Below, piece by piece: positions 41,504 through 50,623 of a DNA stretch of 64,000 bases. The notes beneath the pieces were generated by a model. The model was not told the DNA's origin. It searched no databases and saw only the letters and a list, made by a program, of their open reading frames with translations. The stretch spans positions 3,658,001 to 3,722,000 of the forward strand of contig NZ_CP074149.1 of assembly GCF_019968765.1 (NCBI RefSeq), written 5' to 3'. This DNA comes from Enterobacter sp. JBIWA008. Lineage in GTDB: Bacteria > Pseudomonadota > Gammaproteobacteria > Enterobacterales > Enterobacteriaceae. Each line of letters opens with the position of its first letter. Position 1 is the first letter of the stretch. The position numbers and the translations under genes are program-made.

Positions 41504-43168
41504 TTATTCAGCTGTTTCCGGGCAGATGAACCGGGGGTCTTCAAGCCACATCCTTTGAGCCCTTATACAAAGTTCATTTAATTCAGGCCGATGCTGCGCG
41601 CGCATGATGGTTATCAGGCTGTAGTAAACCGAGGGATCGTTATGCACCCGCAGGTAGTCTTCGCCCCACTCGCGGAACCTGTCCAGCAACGCTGGGTCAT
41701 GCGTAAAGTTAAAACGTACCAGCAAGGCGACATGCCTGTCGAAATCCAGTCGGGTAAACTGGCTATAGGGGTTAAGCAGCGAGCTGACCGTATGTTGTTC
41801 ATCTCCCACCAGTGGGAGAAGATTTTGTTCTTCAATTGCAGTTAACCGCGCCTGAGTCTGCACGCCGGTCAGCATAAAAACGAGGATGGCTAACACCGGT
41901 GCGCCGAGCGCAATGCGCCACAGCCATCCGTAAGGTTTTTGTCTTTCCCCACACACTTTTTCTTTGATGACCCTGGGACCGTTCACTACCAACAGCATGA
42001 TCAGCATCAGGCCATGCGTCGCGGACTGGTAGAGCGGATATTCCAGGTTCATATGCACCGCCAGGGGCACCAGCAGCGCCGCGCCAGCGAACTTCGTGCC
42101 GCCCCTGGACCACAGGCGCCGGAAGACGCCTGCTACCATCAGCAAAATACCCAGCACTGCAGCCAGGCCACCTTCAGCCCAGGCGTATAAAAATTCATTG
42201 TGGGGATAGGGGATGGTGTCGTTATCAAGCCCCAGGGGCAACAGCCGGGCCTGCTGGCCATAAAGTACTTCGAAACTGCCGTAGCCGTTCCCTGCGACAG
42301 GATGATGTTGGATAAGCTGCCAGGTCAGCTTGAGCATAGTCAAACGGGACAGGGTGGAGCTTGGTTTGAGCGATGGGGTTATGTCTGGAAAGAGCAAGGG
42401 CCCCGCATACAGCCAAAAAAGTCCCATCGCGGTTCCCGCGGCCATAATTGTAATGGCTAACACCGCATGATTTTTTTTATGCTTTATCACCAGTAAAAGA
42501 AGCATTAGCACGGAGGCAATGGCGCCAATATTCCCCGCACGGCTTTGCAAAATAACCATAACGAGCGGAATAACAAAAAGCACGGTACCGCTAATATAGC
42601 GGCGAAAGCGTTCACGTTTTTGCACAAAGATCCACAGCGCGCATGCAAGCCCGGTCGCCAAAAAAGAGGCAAGAACGTTCGTTTGCTGGAAGCTGCCGTA
42701 GGGACGACCGCGAGGAAGTTCCGCCAGATTTTGTACCTGCCAAAGCGCGTAGGCCGCCTGCATAAGCGCAGCGCAGACGATGATGAGCAGCCAGCGTGAA
42801 CGCAGTCGCGAGCATGAAGTCATACAAAGTAGCAGGATATAAAACCCCACCATGCCCCACAGCGCGGCTACTTTTGGGATGGCGTTGAACTGCCAGTCCG
42901 TTCGGGGTGACCAGAGCAGAGGCAGGGACCAGAACACCGCACCGGCAATGATCAGGGCAGAACCGGGCGGAAGCACGGGCTCTGCTTTACCCTGCCAGGA
43001 GAAAAGATAGATACACCATAGTGCGGCCAGTGACATTACCGACCAGGCCAGCAGATTTTGCGGCAGCGCAAGGCCCGCCCCACCATGATTCGGCAGGACA
43101 AACATCAACCCACAGCACATCCAGAGAAATAACAAAAGTGTCACACCTTTATTAATCTGTTTTATCAT
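41504..43168 (-). CDS. PglL/Wzy-like O-oligosaccharyltransferase or O-antigen ligase
   Basis: About 554 residues from the ATG at 43168 (MIKQINKGVTLLLFLWMCCG); the frame is open 27 codons further upstream. About ten membrane segments. The Wzy_C/PglL signature is visible: YPHNEFLYAWAEGGLAAVLG and VPLAVHMNLEYPLYQSATHG, with the His residues typical of PglL-type ligases, then a C-terminal periplasmic Wzy_C_2-like region (YSLITIMRAQHRPELNELC). It follows the adhesin gene in the same direction, so it belongs to the fimbrial transcript. O-glycosylation of fimbrial or other secreted proteins is a plausible role, not shown. Confidence 0.7.
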   Translation of the reverse strand: MIKQINKGVTLLLFLWMCCGLMFVLPNHGGAGLALPQNLLAWSVMSLAALWCIYLFSWQGKAEPVLPPGSALIIAGAVFWSLPLLWSPRTDWQFNAIPKVAALWGMVGFYILLLCMTSCSRLRSRWLLIIVCAALMQAAYALWQVQNLAELPRGRPYGSFQQTNVLASFLATGLACALWIFVQKRERFRRYISGTVLFVIPLVMVILQSRAGNIGAIASVLMLLLLVIKHKKNHAVLAITIMAAGTAMGLFWLYAGPLLFPDITPSLKPSSTLSRLTMLKLTWQLIQHHPVAGNGYGSFEVLYGQQARLLPLGLDNDTIPYPHNEFLYAWAEGGLAAVLGILLMVAGVFRRLWSRGGTKFAGAALLVPLAVHMNLEYPLYQSATHGLMLIMLLVVNGPRVIKEKVCGERQKPYGWLWRIALGAPVLAILVFMLTGVQTQARLTAIEEQNLLPLVGDEQHTVSSLLNPYSQFTRLDFDRHVALLVRFNFTHDPALLDRFREWGEDYLRVHNDPSVYYSLITIMRAQHRPELNELCIRAQRMWLEDPRFICPETAE

Positions 43169-43320
43169 ATCAGTCCGCTGATTAAAAATACGAACGGGAT
43201 ATTTATTCTTTTTTTTATTATTTAAAACAGATAATACTGGCGAGAACATATTTCACTCTACAATATAAGAAATGAAGATTCTGACGCAATAATTACGTCA
43301 GGGTTTATGTTGATGAATAA

Positions 43321-44244
43321 TTATTGCTGAGTCATAACCAACACGGCGCTTGCGGTAAATGCCCCGGTAGGGACATCGCCAACATCAACCGTTGGGTCAC
43401 GCACGGCCTGGAAAGATAAATCAAGCGTATTCGAACCGGAAAGAAAAGTAACCGGCGTAACATCCGTGGAGGCAAGCGTTTTGCCATTATAAATAATTGC
43501 CACACCAAGTCCGTTAGCGGTGGATTTCACTATCTGAGTTCCCGTTATGGATATTGGAGTATAGTTCAACTGCATATTTACCGTCACATCAACGCCGCCG
43601 GTACAGTTAACATTAACCAGAATATGCTTGACTGAACCGACTCCAGGTGTGGTGGTTAACTGAGAACGATCGACTGTCCCCAGGTTTACATTCAGTGCGT
43701 TCCCGCTGTTGAGGGTGCAGGCTGTGTCTGGCGTTGGTGTAGGCGGAAGAGGGGTATCACCACGACAAGTTACGCTATTTAAACTATAGTAATTCCCTGC
43801 ATCATCCTTTAATGAGTAGCAATTATAAACGGTCTTATTGTAAAGATAAGCACTTGTGTTTCTATCAGAAGTGCTTACATAAAGACTTTGTTCGCTTATA
43901 GATTTATCTGACGAAATATATACTCTGGAGCTTTCATTAAACATGGCTTGCGACCAGTTTCCTGGAGGATAAGCATATAATATGACTGTATAATATCCTG
44001 AATGCGGTACGTAGTTACCCACGCCGTGTATGTAACATGCACCTCCTTTAAAGACAGCAATTTGTGTTGTAACGTTGCCAGTTCCGCAAACAAAACCTGA
44101 ACTATTCATGTCAGGTCGAAATCCGGCGGCTCCGCTTATGCCGGCCTCGGCTTGGTTTACAAAAAAAATAGTAATGGCGCACATGAGCCCAATGAGTAAC
44201 TTGACTGTTTTCTGTGATTTTTTAAAAAAATCATAAGTACCCAT
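43321..44244 (-). CDS. Fimbrial tip adhesin-like protein
   Basis: 307 residues with a long signal peptide (residues about 15-34, VKLLIGLMCAITIFFVNQAE). An N-terminal Cys-rich unique domain (residues about 35-170, receptor-binding candidate) is followed by a PPTPTPDTACTLNSG linker and a pilin domain (VNLGTVDRSQLTTTPGVGSV). This two-domain form and distal position fit a tip adhesin. The N-domain has no recognised family; its lower GC content compared with neighbours suggests transfer or diversification. Confidence 0.75.
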   Translation of the reverse strand: MGTYDFFKKSQKTVKLLIGLMCAITIFFVNQAEAGISGAAGFRPDMNSSGFVCGTGNVTTQIAVFKGGACYIHGVGNYVPHSGYYTVILYAYPPGNWSQAMFNESSRVYISSDKSISEQSLYVSTSDRNTSAYLYNKTVYNCYSLKDDAGNYYSLNSVTCRGDTPLPPTPTPDTACTLNSGNALNVNLGTVDRSQLTTTPGVGSVKHILVNVNCTGGVDVTVNMQLNYTPISITGTQIVKSTANGLGVAIIYNGKTLASTDVTPVTFLSGSNTLDLSFQAVRDPTVDVGDVPTGAFTASAVLVMTQQ

Positions 44245-44263
44245 GAATTATTTCCTCTTAATA

Positions 44264-44791
44264 TTACGGATAAGCCATTTCAAAAGTCGCCGTCGCGGAA
44301 AAATCTCCCGGCGTTATCGACTGTTTCTCCATGGCCTCCGGCTCTCCGGTGACATAGGCCTTAAAGATAAAGCTGTTGCTACCGTTGGCCAATGTAAGTG
44401 CTGACGTGGCCTGGTTCAGCGGGACCGGTACCCCCTGTGCGGTTTCAAGGCCAACGGCAATGCCCGCCGCCGTACCTGTTACCGCCAGATAACCCGGCAG
44501 CGCCGTATTTTGCGTTCCCTTAAAGGTAAAGGTGACACTATTACCTAATGTGGTATCACAGCCCGTCAGGCTGATTGTGAACGGTACGCTTGCCGAACGG
44601 GTATAGAGATAAATGTCTTTTTCTATCACCGATTTAAAATCAACGGTGAGATCGCTGGTCTGCGGGTCCAGCTCGCATGGATCGCTGACCAGCGTGCCGC
44701 TGAATTTCATATTGCTATCCGTGGCCTGTGCGCAGCCCAGGCTGACATAAGCTATTGCCAGGCTGGCAATAAAAATTAATATAGGTTTCAC
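44264..44791 (-). CDS. Minor fimbrial subunit
   Basis: 175 residues. Signal peptide MKPILIFIASLAIAYVSLGC followed by AQATDSNMKFSGTLVSDPCE with the usual pilin first Cys, VDFKSVIEKDIYLYTRS, SLTGCDTTLGN for the second Cys, and the C-terminal strand GDFSATATFEMAYP. Overlaps the upstream subunit by ATGA. Confidence 0.85.
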   Translation of the reverse strand: MKPILIFIASLAIAYVSLGCAQATDSNMKFSGTLVSDPCELDPQTSDLTVDFKSVIEKDIYLYTRSASVPFTISLTGCDTTLGNSVTFTFKGTQNTALPGYLAVTGTAAGIAVGLETAQGVPVPLNQATSALTLANGSNSFIFKAYVTGEPEAMEKQSITPGDFSATATFEMAYP

Positions 44792-45291
44792 TGGTACTCC
44801 GCCGTTAAGGTTGCCGTGGCGCTAAAAGTCTGGGCCGTCAGCTCTTTAGTCGGGTCTTTCACCGGAACCGCTTTTAATGTCAGGGTCCGCAAACCGCTCA
44901 GGGTGGTTTTTAGCGGCTGATTAAGCTTCATGGCCTGACCGTTGGCCTGGATCTCAATACCCAGCCCTTCTGCTGAAGTGGTGAGCGCTGCGTCATCGTA
45001 GGTTGTTGTCGTGCCGCTTACCGTCAGGTTTATCAGGGTGCTGTCCTGTGCTCCCTGGCAGTCAACCGTGTAGGGGATGGTTTGCATAAAGTTGACGCCG
45101 TCCACTTTTTTGACCCCAACGTTGCCAAAGGTAATATCCATAATCTGGTCATTATTGACCTTACAGGGAGTATTGATTAAAAAACGGCCCTGAAAGTCGA
45201 AGGTTACCGAGTCTCCAGTCTGCTCAGCCTGCGCTACGCTAACCAGCATGCTTACGGCGGCGAATAAGGTTACGGCTGGCTTAATGTGCAT
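44788..45291 (-). CDS. Minor fimbrial subunit
   Basis: 167 residues, signal MHIKPAVTLFAAVSMLVSVA with AQA, then VTFDFQGRFLINTPCKVNND and a second Cys in YTVDCQGAQD. Ends TFSATATLTAEYQ. Lies 12 bases after the upstream subunit and overlaps the next by ATGA. Confidence 0.85.
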   Translation of the reverse strand: MHIKPAVTLFAAVSMLVSVAQAEQTGDSVTFDFQGRFLINTPCKVNNDQIMDITFGNVGVKKVDGVNFMQTIPYTVDCQGAQDSTLINLTVSGTTTTYDDAALTTSAEGLGIEIQANGQAMKLNQPLKTTLSGLRTLTLKAVPVKDPTKELTAQTFSATATLTAEYQ

Positions 45292-45303
45292 TGTTCAGGA
45301 GCC

Positions 45304-45864
45304 TCAGTTAAATGCCAGCGTCAGAGTTGCGGAGGCGGAAAACGTATCCCCGCTGACGAGGTTATGGTCGTTGGTGGTGCCTGTCTGTACCAGCTGCACC
45401 TGAAGTTTTGGCTGCGCGTTTTCATTGACGGTGAACCATTCCCCCATATTCTTCGCGACGCCATCGACCAACAGCTCGATGCCTACAATCCCGTTGCCGG
45501 TACTCAGCACTTGGGTGCTGTTATAGGTTTCATAGCTGCCGGTAGCGGAAGTTAATTTCATCTGTAACAGGCCTTTGCTATCCCCGGTACAGGAAAAGCT
45601 GCTGATCAGCGGCATTAGATAACTTCCGTCTAGTTCAACGGTATTGGTGCCGCTGCCTTTGAGCTTTACCTCTTTAAAATCCACGCGCAGCGTGCCACCC
45701 TGGTCGAAGGTGCATGACCCATTGGCGACCACCGTGCCGGACATATTGATATCCATAGAATACTTATCGCCCGTGTTAGCGAGTGCAACTGGCCCTTTTA
45801 ACAACAGGGCTGGCATCATAATAGCCATGACAAGGGCAGAAATACGCATTGGGCGCTTACTCAT
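45304..45864 (-). CDS. Minor fimbrial subunit
   Basis: 186 residues. Signal region MSKRPMRISALVMAIMMPAL followed by LLKGPVALA. MSGTVVANGSCTFDQGGTLR, then SSFSCTGDSKGLLQ, and C-terminal FSASATLTLAFN mark a pilin. Start overlaps the remnant ORF upstream by 8 bases. Confidence 0.85.
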   Translation of the reverse strand: MSKRPMRISALVMAIMMPALLLKGPVALANTGDKYSMDINMSGTVVANGSCTFDQGGTLRVDFKEVKLKGSGTNTVELDGSYLMPLISSFSCTGDSKGLLQMKLTSATGSYETYNSTQVLSTGNGIVGIELLVDGVAKNMGEWFTVNENAQPKLQVQLVQTGTTNDHNLVSGDTFSASATLTLAFN

Positions 45865-45997
45865 AACTCATTCCAAAATCAACGGTTGCTTTGAACTCGC
45901 CCCAGGAGAGCGGCGCTTTAGTACGCACGGGAACCACTCGGCAAATGACCAGCAGGGCTGGCCAGCAGAGTGCATTCCGGGCGTATCCGTTCTCCAT
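45857..45997 (-). pseudogene. Small ORF resembling the C-terminal end of a fimbrial subunit
   Basis: 46 residues from the ATG at 45997 (MENGYARNALCWPALLVICR). The end SWGEFKATVDFGMSYE matches the donor-strand C-terminus of the neighbouring subunits (GDFSATATFEMAYP). The N-terminal part does not look like a pilin. Most likely the leftover of a deleted subunit gene between chaperone and the next subunit; a coding function is not excluded. Confidence 0.45.
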
Positions 45998-46015
45998 TGA
46001 ACGACAATCGAGTCG

Positions 46016-46768
46016 TTAACCCGCTTTGACGCTGCTGACTGAACAGGTGTTGCCACTGCAGGAAAAGTTAAGCTGCGGGCGACCGCCAAAATCATTTATA
46101 AAGGTCAGCACCGGCTGGCTGCCGAGCGCAGAGGCGCTAACCCCCAGTGAAGAGGAGCTTTTCGGGGCGATCATGATTGGCTTAAAGCTGGTAAGGTTTG
46201 CTCCCTTCGGTGAAGTGGACGCCGCCACAATTGTCACGTAGTACGGCGTGGGGTTATTGATCTGGTAGCTGTCGCCCTGACGGCTTAGCGTCAGTCTCTT
46301 CTGAGCTTCGTTGTCATCGCCCCGGGGAATTTCGATTCCCTGCGGACGGTAGAACATTTTCACACGCGTCTGCAACGCCAGCTGGAGCGTATTAGGTTTG
46401 TCGCTTTTCGGCGGAATTTCACGCACGTTGAAGTAGAACAGGGATTCGCGATCTTTCGGCAGAACGTCAAGCGCGCCGGTGGTCTGAATTTTAACCTGGC
46501 CCTTCGCGCCGGGCTCAACGCGCTGTAGCGGAGGGAGTGCCGTTATCGGTGACTCAATTTTGTTTCCCTTTTCATCCTCAATCCACGACTGCGCAAGGTA
46601 AGGCAGGGCTTTATTCTGGTTTGTGATGTTGAGGGACAGCGAGTTTTGCGCCCCGTTATAAATGACGCGGGTCCGATCCAGCGCGATGGCGGCATGCGCC
46701 TGCTGAGCTAAGATAATTAGCGTGACGGCACTCAGGGTTAATTTCATTCGCATGGCTATTGTCTTCAT
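46016..46768 (-). CDS. Periplasmic fimbrial chaperone (PapD family)
   Basis: 250 residues. Signal peptide MKTIAMRMKLTLSAVTLIIL with AQQAHA. Typical chaperone features are IALDRTRVIYNGAQNSLSLN (with the conserved Arg for subunit binding), LPYLAQSWIEDEKGNK, LFYFNVREIPPKSDKPNTLQ, LALQTRVKMFYRP with the conserved Lys, and TPYYVTIVAAS. Ends with a disulfide pair (NFSCSGNTCS). Confidence 0.92.
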   Translation of the reverse strand: MKTIAMRMKLTLSAVTLIILAQQAHAAIALDRTRVIYNGAQNSLSLNITNQNKALPYLAQSWIEDEKGNKIESPITALPPLQRVEPGAKGQVKIQTTGALDVLPKDRESLFYFNVREIPPKSDKPNTLQLALQTRVKMFYRPQGIEIPRGDDNEAQKRLTLSRQGDSYQINNPTPYYVTIVAASTSPKGANLTSFKPIMIAPKSSSSLGVSASALGSQPVLTFINDFGGRPQLNFSCSGNTCSVSSVKAG

Positions 46769-46869
46769 GGAAGTTTCACTTTTTCACTGAAAAAAACATT
46801 AGGGTTAAGCGCATCCATTCCAGATATCACTGTGCATTTCCTCTGCCACAGATACGTTATTTCTTACCA

Positions 46870-49413
46870 CTACAATGCCGTGCAGGGCAGTAGCAGGCCC
46901 TTGCCCAGCGCCGGTAATGGAGAAGGCAGATCGATACGGCACTGCACGCCATCGTTCCAGCTCACTTTCATCTGCTCGCCTGCCCGAATGCCTGACAGCC
47001 AGACGCTACCTTCTTCACCGATAATGCCTGTTTGCGAGCCCTGCAGATTGCGAATTTCAGCCCCGAACGGCGGTGAACTGCCATCTGCCAGTTTCACCAC
47101 TGCCATGGATTTTTCTCCGGCCAGGATGCCAAATTTACGGTACCCGATGGCCCCTTCGGTGAGCGTACCTTCTACTACCGAACGGGTGGCATCTACGTTT
47201 TCTGGCAGCTTATCGAGATCCACGTTGACGCTGTTGTGGTAGTAGCTGCTGATGTCGCTCACCACCGCTTTACCAAAGTAATTGGCATGTGACACGCCCC
47301 CCCCGGAGGTGCGGACAGGCACGCCGCTTACACCGCCGGTATCAACCATCATTCTTGTGCCGCCAATAGTATTGGTGCGATGCAGTGCCGCGCCTTGCGC
47401 GGTAGCGGTCATCCCCCCCTGAAGCGACAGTCCCGCGGCGCTGTAATCGTTACCCGTAAAACTGGCGTTGGCCGTCATGCTGGCTAAGTCTCCGTCGTGA
47501 GTGTAATAGCCGCTGCCCGTTCCCAGCCCATCGGAGGTCGTACCTGCGTTAATTCGGTAATTATTGTTATCATCAATGCGATTATAGTATCCCAACGTAT
47601 TGCTGGTTTTACCCCCGCTGGACTGTCCGCTGTAGCTGAGCGTACCGTTATTCCCCCATGGGACGGACAGACTCAGATACATACCGTCGTCGTTTGAATT
47701 TTCATACTGCGTGCGGTAGGCCGACAGGCTAAGGCTAACGTTCTTAAAACTTCCTACATCGAAATAGTTCGAAACGGACAGGTTCCAGGTATCGCTCGGT
47801 TTACGGTCCCAGTAGGTCTGGTGGCTATAGTTGAGATAAGCGCTGGCATTCAACGAGCGGAACTGTTTGTTCATGGTGATGGTATACAGCTCTTTATCAT
47901 CGCCATCGCTGTTGTTTTCGTGGTAGCGCTTGTCGAGATATTCGGTCATGTTCATAAATTCACGCTGGGAGAAGCGATACCCTGCGAAGGTCACCTGACT
48001 GTCATATTCATCAAAGCGTTTTGAATAGCTGACGCGGAAAGATTTGCCGCTCAAAGTCTCCTCATGCGGAAGCTTTGCCTGCGACTGGGTGACGTCTATA
48101 GAGATCGCGCCAAAAGCCAGCAGGTCGCGCCCAAGGCCAATCGACAGAGCGTTGTAGTCCCCGGCAAACAGGCCGCCGCCGTACAGAGACCAGCCGTTAT
48201 TGATGCCCCAGGAAAACTCGCTGGCTGCAAATTCCGGGCCCTGTGCGTGATGGTCATTTTCCGAGGGCTTGCCCGCTGCGAATTTGTAGCGCACCAGCCC
48301 CGGACGGGTCAGGTAGGGTATGCTCGCGGTGTCCACCTGGAAGGTGTGCACGGCACCATCCTGTTCTTCAACTTTGACATCCAGCTTACCGGTTACGGCA
48401 GAATTCAGGTCCTGAATCCGGAACGGACCGGAGGCGACGGTAGTTTCATAGATCACGCGGCCCTGTTGGCTAACTGTGACTTTTGCATTGGTTTTTGCCA
48501 CGCCGACCACCTCCGGCGCATAGCCGCGCAGGTTAGAAGGCAGCTGATTATCATCGGTGTTCAGGCTTGCCCCGCGAAACTGGAAGCTGTCGAACATGGC
48601 AGAATCCAGCGACGTTTCGCCGAGAATCAGTTTTGCACGTAGGGAGGTAATGGCACGGTACGCGTAGTAGCGGCTCCAGTCCCAGTTTTTCTGCGTGCTG
48701 CTGTTTTGCCCATTGGCCTGGGTGTACTGAGCCTGCCAGTCTGCACGCAGACGCCACGGCCCGGCGTTCACGCCCGTTGTGCCGTTGCCGCTAACCGCAC
48801 GTGTATGACCCTGATCCTTCTGCTTACTGGTCATGGCATTAACATTGTAGTCAAACAGCATGCCCGGAATACCGTTATCCCAGCGCGAAGGGGGATCCCA
48901 GGTTTCAGAAGTGTATTCCATATAGGCCTGTGGCACGTTGATATAGAGCACTCCGCTGCCCAGATCGGGCGTAGCCGTTACGCCGTCGAGAGAGTGAAGT
49001 TCAAGGCATTCTCCTTTGTGCCACCAGGTCGTTTTTTTCAGCGCGTCTTCTTTGAAGCCAAACTGTTTCACTAATTCCGGCGTCAGGCAGGCCTCGCTCC
49101 CCTTGGGGTTATCCTCAGGAGCGAAAAATTCGACCTGCTGGTCCGGCAAGTCAGATTTATTCACACGCACGGTCAGCTGATATTTCCCTGGCATCAGATA
49201 ACCTGCCTTTGAGAATTGGCTGAGGTCTATACTGGTGCGATCTTTGACATCCAGCACATCGGTGTTGAACTGCACGTCATCTCCGGCTTGCGCGCCACGC
49301 ATCACAAACAGGGCCAGAAGGATACTTACCGTAACCGGGTGTAATGCGCCCCAGAACGGAAGCGGATGATGATCGCTTGCGACCGATGACATGATTTTTA
49401 AATGCTTTCTCAT
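46870..49413 (-). CDS. Outer membrane fimbrial usher (FimD/PapC family)
   Basis: About 847 residues. Signal region about 20-50 (VTVSILLALFVMRGAQA), then the N-terminal domain VQFNTDVLDVKDRTSIDLSQ, barrel and plug, and C-terminal domains (KFGILAGEKSMAVVKLADGS, PPFGAEIRNLQGSQTGIIGE). Two ATGs are possible; 49413 has GAGG 9 bases upstream and is preferred over 49422. Full length. It follows a pilin gene by a few bases. Confidence 0.93.
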   Translation of the reverse strand: MRKHLKIMSSVASDHHPLPFWGALHPVTVSILLALFVMRGAQAGDDVQFNTDVLDVKDRTSIDLSQFSKAGYLMPGKYQLTVRVNKSDLPDQQVEFFAPEDNPKGSEACLTPELVKQFGFKEDALKKTTWWHKGECLELHSLDGVTATPDLGSGVLYINVPQAYMEYTSETWDPPSRWDNGIPGMLFDYNVNAMTSKQKDQGHTRAVSGNGTTGVNAGPWRLRADWQAQYTQANGQNSSTQKNWDWSRYYAYRAITSLRAKLILGETSLDSAMFDSFQFRGASLNTDDNQLPSNLRGYAPEVVGVAKTNAKVTVSQQGRVIYETTVASGPFRIQDLNSAVTGKLDVKVEEQDGAVHTFQVDTASIPYLTRPGLVRYKFAAGKPSENDHHAQGPEFAASEFSWGINNGWSLYGGGLFAGDYNALSIGLGRDLLAFGAISIDVTQSQAKLPHEETLSGKSFRVSYSKRFDEYDSQVTFAGYRFSQREFMNMTEYLDKRYHENNSDGDDKELYTITMNKQFRSLNASAYLNYSHQTYWDRKPSDTWNLSVSNYFDVGSFKNVSLSLSAYRTQYENSNDDGMYLSLSVPWGNNGTLSYSGQSSGGKTSNTLGYYNRIDDNNNYRINAGTTSDGLGTGSGYYTHDGDLASMTANASFTGNDYSAAGLSLQGGMTATAQGAALHRTNTIGGTRMMVDTGGVSGVPVRTSGGGVSHANYFGKAVVSDISSYYHNSVNVDLDKLPENVDATRSVVEGTLTEGAIGYRKFGILAGEKSMAVVKLADGSSPPFGAEIRNLQGSQTGIIGEEGSVWLSGIRAGEQMKVSWNDGVQCRIDLPSPLPALGKGLLLPCTAL

Positions 49414-49424
49414 TTTAGCCATCC

Positions 49425-49973
49425 TCACAGGTAATCCGTTTTGAAACGCAAAACGGCGTTATAAATACCCGTTTTAAACGGCGCATGATTTCTGACCAGG
49501 CGTAGCGTGTAGTCCAGATGCTGTGAACCACGTTTCAGAATGCCTGCGGGTAACGGCTTACCGGGTTGGGCAATGTTTCCAACGGCATCGGCCATCTGCA
49601 AGCCAACACCTGCCGCACCGTTCACCATGAACAACCCGTCTTCAGACGCACCGTCAAAGGCTGTACTAAAATAGCTTTCATGTGATGAAGAGGAGTCGAG
49701 TGAGCAATTCACCAGCATGATGGAAAAGCGGTTAGATTGCCCAAAGCCGTTATCAATCACTTCACCCACAGTGGTCACCTTCATTTCGATGGTCTGATTG
49801 AGATCGGCAGTGGCAATGGAACAAGGGGTATTAATAATACTTCCCTGCATGCTGACGCGGCCAAATTCCTGAGTAGACTCAGTGGCGCTGGCAGCGCCGC
49901 ATACCATAATCAAGGAACACAGCATCAGCAGGCAGGGCAGCACTTTCGCTTTAAATTCGTTCAGCTCAGACAT
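49425..49973 (-). CDS. Fimbrial subunit
   Basis: 182 residues. Signal MSELNEFKAKVLPCLLMLCS followed by LIMVCGAASA. Pilin features are VSMQGSIINTPCSIATADLN, IMLVNCSLDSSSSHES and C-terminal GIYNAVLRFKTDYL. It lies between the major subunit and usher genes. The usher frame begins at its stop. Confidence 0.85.
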   Translation of the reverse strand: MSELNEFKAKVLPCLLMLCSLIMVCGAASATESTQEFGRVSMQGSIINTPCSIATADLNQTIEMKVTTVGEVIDNGFGQSNRFSIMLVNCSLDSSSSHESYFSTAFDGASEDGLFMVNGAAGVGLQMADAVGNIAQPGKPLPAGILKRGSQHLDYTLRLVRNHAPFKTGIYNAVLRFKTDYL

Positions 49974-50092
49974 ACACCAGTCTCGTTTACACCTTTACTC
50001 GGTAATATCGTGTTGGCGGTAGCATCATGAGGCGCGGGCAGCCGCATGATGCAACACCTTAGGGAGACCGAAAGGAATCCCTTACGGGAGGC

Positions 50093-50623
50093 TTATGGGT
50101 AGTCCAGGGTGAAGTTAGCAACGGACTTGAAGGTACCCGGGACGATGGTTGCGGAAGCACCATCACCCTGCAGGTAGGCGGAGAATTCCAGATTATTATC
50201 GCCAGTCAGCAGAGTTTGTGCAGCGGAAGGGGTGCCCAATGGGATAACCGTACCAGTAGCTGAAACAATCGCGATTGAGGCTCCTTTTGCTGTACCCGTC
50301 AATGCCAACAGACCGGTTTGCGCGGTAGATTCGGTGCCTGCAAAGGTGGTTTTCACGGTTTTCTTGGTTGTCACGTCACACTGGGTCAGCTTGATGGTGA
50401 AAGTCTGCGGAACGGATTTGCCGCCATCTTTCAGAGTCAGGTTGGAAACCTGGCCCAGGTCAACGGTCTGATCTGAACTCTCTGGAGTAATAGAGCAAGG
50501 CGCGTCGATAATAGAACCGGTAAAGGTCACTGTACCGTGGCCCTGGTCTGTAGCAGCATTGGCTGCACCCATAGCAAAGACTGAAGCCATTGCAATGGTT
50601 AAAGCAATTTTTTTTGCGTTCAT
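50093..50623 (-). CDS. Major fimbrial subunit (type 1-like pilin)
   Basis: 176 residues from the ATG at 50623. Signal MNAKKIALTIAMASVFAMGA ending ANA. VTFTGSIIDAPCSITPESSD, then KLTQCDVTTKKTVKT, and C-terminal GTFKSVANFTLDYP. First gene after the long AT-rich promoter region, so the main shaft subunit. A run of eight A lies at codons 3-6; the decayed duplicate upstream has six. Confidence 0.9.
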   Translation of the reverse strand: MNAKKIALTIAMASVFAMGAANAATDQGHGTVTFTGSIIDAPCSITPESSDQTVDLGQVSNLTLKDGGKSVPQTFTIKLTQCDVTTKKTVKTTFAGTESTAQTGLLALTGTAKGASIAIVSATGTVIPLGTPSAAQTLLTGDNNLEFSAYLQGDGASATIVPGTFKSVANFTLDYP

